Both the position numbers and the translations under genes were made by a program. Of a stretch of DNA of 64,000 bases, positions 56,842 through 64,000 are shown piece by piece. The notes below the pieces were generated by a model, which saw only the letters and a program-made list of their open reading frames with translations, had not been told where the DNA came from and did no database searches. Origin of the DNA: Neostapfia colusana (taxonomy: Eukaryota; Streptophyta; Magnoliopsida; Poales; Poaceae); contig JASWHV010000018.1 in assembly GCA_030760725.1 (NCBI GenBank), positions 23,964,273-24,028,272 on the forward strand, read 5' to 3'. How positions within the stretch are numbered: the stretch's first letter is position 1; each line of letters opens with the position of its first letter.

Positions 56842-59343
56842 CTATTTGCTATCCAGGCCCCCGGCTACCCGGGTGGTCTGGGTGGCATCGGCGCTGATTC
56901 GGACGAGCCTTGTGGGGTCGTCGTCCTCATCGAGGGGTTGCACACGGGGTGCTGTGGTAGAGGCACAGTGGCGTGCACATGGGTGGAGCTGGTTTGGTTC
57001 TGCGCTGCCGAGGGTTGGCGCTCTAGTCGCTGTAAGCGCCTGAAGCTTTTCCAAGGCTAACACTGCGGCAGCACGGTCCCCACAAACCTTGAGGACGCCT
57101 GTCAGTGTAGGCATCTTCAAGACAAGGTAGCCGTAATGGGCTACAGCCATGAATCGGTACAGGGCTGGCCTGCCGATTATGGCATTGAAGGGGAGGTCAA
57201 TCTCGGCCACGTCGAACAGAACGTACTCTGTCCGGTAGCTGTCCGGTGCCCCAAAGGTCACCGGGAGGCTGATGTGGCCGTAGGGAACGACCTGTCCCGG
57301 CCCTACCCCTGAGAACGGGCTCGATGGGGTGAGCTTGGCCATCGGGATCTGCAGCTTCTGGAAGGCTGCGCGACTGATGAGGTTCAGCCCAGCCCCGCCA
57401 TCCACCAAAACGTGGTACATTTTCATGTTGGCGATGGTGGGGGCCACCACGAGCAGTAGTTGGCCGGCCCCAGCCATGTTCCTGGGGCAGTCGGTGCCAT
57501 CGAAGCTGATGGGGGTTCCCATCCACCTGAGGTGTGGTGCTGCACCTGGGAGGGGAGCCACCGACGCTACCGCTCGACGCAAGGCCTTAGCCGTGCTCCG
57601 GGACGGGGGGTCAGCGGACCCGCCGAAGATGACATAGAGCATCTTCCGGTGCTTGTCATCACTGGAACTGGAGCTCCCATGACTGCGCACTGCCTTTACG
57701 GCGTGCTGAAGCTCCTGGAACTCCACCTGGCGGTCAACGCCGTCTCGGGCCTCGACCTTCTGCTTGCCGCCCCTTTGATCGTTGGGTGGGGCATCAGTTA
57801 GAGGCTGCTTCCCTTTCCGGAAGCGCTCCGCGAGCTTCTGGATTTCCCGGCATTCGGTAGCGGTATGATAGCTGGTGCCATGCACAGGGCATAATTCATC
57901 CTGGCCCCCGTACGGGGCCGGTGGTTGTCGCGGCCTCTTGTCAGGGCGCGGCCCCCGAGCTCCACTGGGCATCGCCGTTGCGACAACAGGGACCGCGTCT
58001 GATGTTTTTACGCTTCTTCCGTACGAAGTGCCGCCGGATCCCGGCTGACCCCCCGGCTTGGGGGCCGGCAGAGAGTGCCAGTTCCGTCCTTCGGCTGCCC
58101 TGGCACACTTGTCCGCCAGGTTGAAGAGTTCTGAGGCATCGCGGACCTCCCTGGTCGCGAGCTTCTCAAGCATCTTCCTGTCCCGGACGCCTTGTCGGAA
58201 CGCCACCACCACCGAAGCATTCTGAATATGCGGGATGGTGTTGCGTACCTGGGAGAACCGCTGGATGAAAGAGCGCAGCGACTCCCCAGGCTGTTGCCTG
58301 ACGGCATGGAGGTCAAGCTCCGTGCCGGGGTGGGTGTAGGAGCTGCCAAAGTTGGCGACGAACTGCCGGCAGAGCTCTCCCCAGGAGGTTATGGACCCCT
58401 GAGGTAGATTCATGAGCCAAGACCGAGCTGGGCCGGTCAAGGCGATGGGAAAGTAGTTGGCCATGACAGCCTCGCCCCCTCCTGCGGCAAGTACGGCGGT
58501 GGAGTAGATCTGGAGGAACTCCGCTGGGTTGACGCTGCCGTCGTACTTCTCGGGCAGGTGCGGGCGAAACTTGCGTGGCCACCTTGCGAAGCGAAGGTGG
58601 GGAGCAAGGGCCGCACATCCTGCACCTGCTGCTGCAGGTACTGGCGCTGCGAACGTTTGGTTCGCACCTGGCACCGCGTATCCCGGCATGGGCAAGGCTG
58701 CACCATAGGCCGGGGCCGCTACTTGCGGCGCATATAGCTGTGGCATATGCTGCGCAGCATATGCCTGAGGCAGGGCTCGCGTGGCGAAGGCCTGCCCTTC
58801 TGGTTGTGTCGAGGCCGACGACATGCTGTCGCCCGCCTCATGGCTGCGACGCCTCTCTCGGCGTCGCTCGAGGTACACCCGGGCGTCCTGGCCCAAGAGG
58901 CACCGTTCCAGTTTCCTTCGCAGGTCCGTCGTCAGGAGCCTGGAGGAGCTGGAATCCGCCGTTAGCCCGTCAACCGTGGGTGTGCGCGTCAGCGACACAG
59001 CTGGTTGTCCTGTGCGCCGTCCTCGCCGAAACTGAGGGTTCGCGGCGGCGACGACGAGGCGGTCCACCTAACGGACCCATTGCTGGGTCGCTGAATGGGG
59101 CGCATCCCCCGCAGGTGGGTTGCGCAGCAGCGCTCTTGCTGCAGCTAGCGCACCTCCATGGTGTACGCTCAGCGCTGCAGAAGATCTCACACTGGTCGGG
59201 GCCTGCATAGCCGGAGTCGGCTGCTGGCTACCAACTTGTGCCGACACACTCCGTCCTGAGTGTGTCGACATGTACTCCCCAGTGGTCACGGTTCGCCGTG
59301 AACGCGGAGGGGGAGAGTTTGCCGCTGAAGGAAGCTTGGTCAT
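56842..59343 (-). pseudogene. Tat-1 gag-protease (834 codons, one stop)
   Basis: Starts MTKLPSAANSPPPRSRR at 59343. A TAG at about 59070-59068 replaces a Glu codon (GAG in Tat-0). Capsid domain: PRKFRPHLPEKYDGSVNPAEF, ALTGPARSWLMNLPQG and SFIQRFSQVRNTIPHIQ. The knuckle is CPVHGTSYHTATEC (C-X2-H-X4-H-X4-C). A protease-type fold follows with LVDGGAGLNLISRAAF as the active-site region and IIGRPALYRFMA downstream. The frame ends at the TAG at 56844-56842, after GGLDSK. Apart from one stop this is the most complete Tat gag-protease here, so this subfamily may have supplied Gag while lacking pol. Confidence 0.87.
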
Positions 59344-59400
59344 CTTCGTTGGCGGAAACTCGTCGCGCTAGGAGAAAAGCCCCCTACCTGGCGCGCCAAA

Positions 59401-60496
59401 TGTCGAAGTGTGCGGTCGACACTTCCCGCGGGCCTGCACTGGGCAGCCCGCGAAGGTTCTTTTTTCGGAGGGGCTAGTCCCTAGCGGAGAGCTTGCGCAG
59501 ATGGAACGAGTTAGTAAGAGCTTGACACGGCGAGTTTTACGTGGTTCAGGCCGCCGGAGCGTAAAACCCTACGTCCACGGCGAGCTATGGAGCTCGCTGT
59601 ATTGCTTGCTGCTCAGGGCCAAAGGCCTGAGCTTGGGGGTGAGTTACAGCTTGATAGTGTATGGCTAGCGTATGAGTTGCAAAATGCGAACCCTTGCTAT
59701 CGACGCCTACCCGAGCCTTTTATAGTCTAAGACTCGGGCGGCTTACAAGGGTAGCCGGGACCCGACAGGTGGTCCCGGGAAGATTGTCTATTATCTACCG
59801 TATCTGCAGTTATGCAGGTAGTTGTCTCTGGCCGAAGACTTCTGAGTCTTCATCTTGCCGCCCTGCCCATGCCGCTTGCTAGTCGTAGTGGTTGATGACG
59901 GCGCAGGCGGCATGGGATGTCTTGTCGTGGTGTTTATTGGCTGACTGGTTCTGACACCGCGCGCCAGTCTGTGATGCGACTGGGCGCAACGGCACCTGAC
60001 AGACGCGTGCTCCGCGTTTCCGCGTCTTGGGAAGACGCGGGCCTTGAATACCTTGTACGGGCAAGGTGTGGGGCGTATTTACGCCCGCTGCCTACCGCTC
60101 GGGGCAGGCAGCGTCGTTCTGCTGCCACGTGGCGGGCCCGGAGCCCTTCTTAGAGGAGAGGAGGGTCAGTCCCACGGGGCACGTGGAGCCTCCGGACCTC
60201 TCCCCGCGGAGGGGGAGGCTCGGCTTCTGCTGGCCACGTGGCGGGCCCGGAGCTCTCCTCTGAGGAGAGGGAGGTCCGGCCCCGCAGGACACGCGGCGCC
60301 TTCGGACCTCTCTCCCGCGGAGGGGGAGGTCCGGCTTCTGTATGCCACGTGGCGGGCCCGGAGCTTTCCTCTGAGGAGAGGGAGGTCCGGCCCCGCCGGA
60401 CGCGTGGCGCCTTCGGAGCTCTCCTTGCGGAGAAGGGCGAGTTCCTTAGGAATTTTACCCTGTGCGCGGGGGTACTCCATATCTCAGGTACCGACA
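59401..60496 (-). repeat. Tat-1 5' LTR (1,096 bp)
   Basis: TGTCGGTACC on the minus strand at 60496; it ends CTTCGACA at 59401, followed by the primer site. TATAAAA is at 59724-59718 on the minus strand. It has four intact CACGTG motifs in U3, at 60126, 60180, 60235 and 60346. Its upper flank is not a polypurine tract but the RNase H-linker region of Tat-0, with flank GTCCT (60497-60501). That edge is therefore an insertion boundary. Confidence 0.92.
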
Positions 60497-61380
60497 GTCC
60501 TGTTTCACCGTCTTTGTGGCCCCCTGAGCGTGCGTCTACTTCAGCCACAAGTCAACTAGTGCTAGGTTAATGTCTGCATGACGGGAAAGGGAGCCTAGGT
60601 CAAACTTCAGTAGCTCCGCCACCCATTCGGCGGCATTGTCCGTCGCGTGGGGGCTGTGGAGGATAGCTTTCAGCCTGGGGAGACCGCCGGGTGCTCGATA
60701 CTCGGAGGTCCCCAGGCTGCTTTGGACCTTCCGGGAAGCTCCGCTGATGTCCCGGGAGCTCCGGGGGGGTCCTGCTGGGCCTCCGGGGAGGGGTCCCGTT
60801 GCACATCCGGGAGGTCCTGCTGGTCCTCCGGGAGGTTGTGTCGGGGATCCGAGGTCCGGTTTGGGCCTCCGCGGTTTTTTGGTGCTTGCTTCTTGGTAGC
60901 AAAACAGGTTACGGTGGTATGGGGTCAAAGCCATTGGCGCGAAGACCAGAAATTCGCGGGACCCCTAGCTACGCCGAGTCGGTTTATGCCGGGGTTAGCA
61001 GGTAAAGGGTGCCCTTCAACTACTCCAGACACAGGGGTCTGATGGGAGCCCTAGTAAGCATTTGGGAAGCGCAGCATATCACAGCCTGGCATCGAGTCTA
61101 CTATTTGGTCTATCATAGGGAGAGGAAATAGGTCTTTAGGGCATGCCTTATTGAGGCTGGTGTAGTCGCTGCGCTCCCGGAGCTTCTCGCTTGCCTTCGG
61201 GACAACAACACGGTTCGCCAAGCACCGGGGGCGGCGGACTCTCCGTCTTGTCGGACGGCTGGACGTCGGGAAAGACCTTTAAGTAGTGCTCAATCACCTC
61301 CCTAGGGATCTCTGGCCTCCGCGACGGCTGTCATGCAGCACATCGACATTGTGCCGGAGGGGGGCAACGAGCGCCCCTTC
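60497..61380 (-). pseudogene. Tat-0 pol fragment
   Basis: After the TAG at 61383-61381 the frame continues EGALV for about 14 codons, then a small deletion shifts it (HNVDV, then out of frame). An RT N-terminal remnant extends to about 61090. A Pro-rich linker (60720-60870, with CCTCCGGGAGG units) and a gRH remnant (LHSPHATDNAAEWVAELLKFDL) follow. The RT core is absent, with the same boundaries as Tat-1 and Tat-T unit 2. Tat-1 cuts it at 60497; the rest is outside the window. Confidence 0.8.
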
Positions 61381-63897
61381 CTATTTGCTATCCAGGCCCC
61401 CGGCTATCCGGGTGGACTGGGTGGCATCGGCGCTGATTCGGACGAGCCTAGTGGGGACGTCGTCCTCATCGATGGATTGCATGCGGGGTGCTGTGGTAGA
61501 GGCACGGTGGCGTGCACTTGGGTGGAGCTGGTTTGGTTCTGCGCTGCCGAGGGTTGGCGCTCTAGTTGCTGTAAGCGCCTGAAGCTTTTCCAAGGCTAAC
61601 AGTGTGGCAGCACTGTCTCCACAAACCTTGAGGACGCCTGTTGGTGTAGGCATCTTCAAGACAAGGTAGCCGTAGTGGGCTACTGCCATGAATCGGTACA
61701 GGGCTGGCCTGCCGATTATGGCGTTGAAGGGGAGGTCAATCTCGGCCACGTCGAACAGAACGTACTCTGTCCGGTAGGTGTCCGGTACCCCAAAGGTCAC
61801 CGGGAGGCTGATGCGGCCGTAGGGAACGACCTGTCCCGGCCCTACCCCTGAGAACGGGCTCGATGGGGCGAGCTTGGCCATCGGGATCTGCAGCTTCTGG
61901 AAGGCTGCGCGACTGATGAGGTTCAGTCCAGCCCCGGCATCCACCAAAACGTGGTACATCCTCACGTTGGCGATGGTGGGGGCCACCACGAGCGGCAGTT
62001 GGCCGGCCCCAGCCATGTTCCTGGGGCAGTTGGTGTCATCGAAGCTGATGGAGGTTCTCATCCACCTGAGGCGCCGTGCTGCACCTGGGAGGGGAGCCAC
62101 CGACGCTACCGCTCGACGCAAGGCCTTAGCCATGCTCCGGGACGGGGGGTCAGCGGACCAGCCGAAGATGACATAGAGCATCTTCCGATGCTCGTCATCA
62201 CTGGAGATGGAGCTCCCATGACTGCACACTGCCTTTACGGCGTGCTGAAGCTCCTGGAACTCCACCTGGCGGTCGACGCCGTCTCGGGCCTCGACCTTCT
62301 GCTTGCCCTCCCTTTAATTGTTGGGTGGGGCATCAGTTAGGGGCTGCTTCCCTTTCCGGAAGCGCTCCGCGAGTTTCTGGATTTTCCGGCATTCGGCAGC
62401 GGTATGATAACTGGTGCCATGCACAGGGCATAATTCATCCTGGCCTCCGTCTGGGGCCGGTGATTGTCGCGGCCTCTTGTCAGGACGTGGCCCCCGAGCT
62501 CCACTGGGCGCCGCCGTTGTGACAACAGGGACCGCGGCTGATGACTTTATGTTGCTTCCGTACGAAGCATCGCCAGATCTCGGCTGACCCCCTGGCTTGG
62601 GGGCCGGCAGTGAGTGCAAGTTCCGCCCTTCGGCTGCTCTGGCACACTTGTCCGCCAGGTTGAAGAGTTCTGAGACATCGCGGACCTCCCTGGTTGCGAG
62701 CTTCTCGAGCATCTTCCTGTCCTGAACGCCTTGCCGGAAGGCCACCACCACAGAAGCGTTCTGGACATGTGGGATGGTGTTGCGCACCTGGGAGAACCGC
62801 TGGATGAAAAAGCGCTGTGACTCCCCAGGTTGTTGCTTGACGGCGTGGAGGTCAAGCTCCGTGCCGGGACGGGTGTAGGAGCTGCCGAAGTTGGTGACAA
62901 ATTGCCGGCAGAGCTCTCCCCAGGAGGTTATGGACCCCTGAGGTAGATTCATGAGCCAGGACCGAGCGGGGCCGGTCAAGGCGACCGGGAAGTAGTTGGC
63001 CATGACAGCCTCGTCCCCTCCTGCGGCAAGTACGGCGGTGGAGTAGATCTGGAGGAACTCCGCCGGGTTGACGCTGCCGTCGTACTTCTCGGGCAGGTGC
63101 GGGCGAAACTTGCGTGGCCACCTCGCGAAGGGAAGGTGGGGTGCAAGGGCTGCGCATCCTGCTCCTGCTGCCGCAGGTATTTGCAGTGCGAACGCTTGGT
63201 TCGCACTTGGCACCGTGTATCCCTGCATGGGCAAGGCTGCACCATAGACCGGGGGCGCTGCTTGCGGCGCGCATGGTTGTGGTATATGCAGCGCGGCATA
63301 TGCCTTAGGCAGGGCTCGCGTGGCGAATACCTGCCCTTCAGGTTGTGTCGAGGCCGACGACATGCTGTCGCCAGCCTCGTGGTTGCGACGCCTTTCTCGG
63401 CGTCGCTCGAGGTACACTCTGGCGTCCTGGCCCAAGTGGCACCGTTCCAGCTCCCTTCTCAGGTCTGTCGACAGGAGCCTGGAGGAGCTGGAATCCGCCG
63501 TTAGCCCGTCAACCGTGGGCGTGTGCGTCAGCGACACAGCCGGTTGTCCTGGGCGCCGTCCTCGCCGAAACTGAGGATTCGCGGCGGCGACGACGAGGCG
63601 GTCCACCTCGCGGACCCATTGCTGGGTCGCTGAATGGGGCGCATCCCCTGCTGGTGGGTTGCGCAGCAGCACTCTTGCTGCAGCTAGCGCACCTCCATGG
63701 TGTACGCTTAGCGCTGCAGAAGATCTCACACTGGTCGGGGCCTGCATAGCCGGAGGCGGCGTTGCCGGAGTCGGCTGCTGGCTACCAGCTTGTGCCGACA
63801 CACTCCGTCCTGAGTGTGTCGACATGTACTCCCCAGTGGTCACGGTTCGCCGTGAACGCGGAGGGGGAGAGTTTGCTGCTGAAGGAAGCTTGGTCAT
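61381..63897 (-). pseudogene. Tat-0 gag-protease (839 codons, one stop)
   Basis: Starts MTKLPSAANSPPPRSRR at 63897. Capsid and the CHHC knuckle (CPVHGTSYHTAAEC) are intact to 62317, where a TAA (62316-62314) replaces a Gln codon (CAA in Tat-1). The same frame continues through protease to the conserved TAG at 61383-61381. The protease active site reads LVDAGAGLN, with Ala where other copies have Gly after the Asp; the effect is uncertain. Otherwise it is very close to Tat-1. Confidence 0.87.
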
Positions 63898-63954
63898 CTT
63901 CGTCGGCGGAAACTCGTCGCGCTAGGAGAAAAGCCCCCTACCTGGCGCGCCAAA

Positions 63955-64000
63955 TGTCGAAGTGTTCAGTCGACACTTCCCCCTGGCCTGCACTGGGCAG
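63955..64000 (-). repeat. Tat-0 5' LTR, inner 46 bp
   Basis: TGTCGAAGTG, the inner LTR end in plus-strand terms, follows the primer binding site at 63935-63952. It then continues like the other Tat LTRs to the window edge. Confidence 0.88.

Larger units (their letters stand above)
10567..60496 (-). mobile_element. Tat-1: non-autonomous Tat element, split by three insertions
   Basis: Minus-strand order: LTR 60496-59401, gag-protease 59343-56842, deleted pol 56841-55395, [Tat-2], pol end 28194-27795, 3' region, antisense ORF 26643-25157, [Chromo-C], antisense ORF 11248-10567, [Tat-T]. Its remaining antisense-ORF start, polypurine tract and 3' LTR should lie beyond the left window edge. It is inserted in Tat-0 pol. 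It keeps gag-protease but lacks the RT core and the integrase core. Confidence 0.85.
60497..64000 (-). mobile_element. Tat-0: outermost Tat element, partial
   Basis: It comprises the start of a 5' LTR (63955 onward), primer site, gag-protease and part of pol. It is cut by Tat-1 at 60496/60497, and its remaining 3' part is not in the window. It belongs to the same RT-deleted group as Tat-1. Confidence 0.85.

Overview
This 64-kb window is plant nuclear DNA made entirely of nested LTR retrotransposons. I see no host gene, tRNA, rRNA, CRISPR array or prokaryotic feature. The GC-rich Tat-type elements, the chromoviruses with ~4-kb LTRs and the depth of nesting suggest a large-genome grass, perhaps panicoid; this assignment is an inference.

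Two Ty3/gypsy families account for everything. Family 1 is Tat-like, with ~1.1-kb LTRs beginning TGTCGGTACC. It has gag-protease, RT, two RNase H domains (gRH and aRH), integrase, and a long 3' region with an antisense ORF. Family 2 is a Tekay/Del-like chromovirus with ~4-kb LTRs, an initiator-Met primer site, an extra upstream ORF (orf0), a single gag-pol ORF and a C-terminal chromodomain.

Nesting, outermost first. (0) Tat-0, minus strand, 60497-64000: start of a 5' LTR, gag-protease and part of pol. (1) Tat-1, minus strand, is inserted in Tat-0: 5' LTR 59401-60496, gag-protease 56842-59343, deleted pol 55395-56841 plus 27795-28194, 3' region, and a plus-strand antisense ORF at 25157-26643 and 10567-11248. 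(2) Three insertions split Tat-1. Tat-2 (plus strand, 28195-55394) lies in its integrase. Chromo-C (minus strand, 11249-25156) lies in its antisense ORF. Tat-T (minus strand, 1-10566) lies in the same antisense ORF and is a tandem LTR-internal-LTR-internal array sharing LTRs. (3) Chromo-D (minus strand, 31129-48626) is inserted in Tat-2. (4) A fragment of a divergent related LTR (33706-36646) replaces part of one Chromo-D LTR.

Target-site duplications support two of these insertions: ACCGC/ACCAC for Tat-2, and GACGC/TACGC for Chromo-C. The other insertions have one end outside the window or deleted.

Functionally, Chromo-D has the only uninterrupted gag-pol. Tat-2 has nearly complete pol with a few stops and an altered RT active site. 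Tat-0, Tat-1 and Tat-T unit 2 share an RT deletion; Tat-1 and Tat-T unit 2 also share aRH and integrase-core deletions, as expected of a non-autonomous subfamily copied in trans. All four readable Tat copies carry a stop codon between protease and RT.
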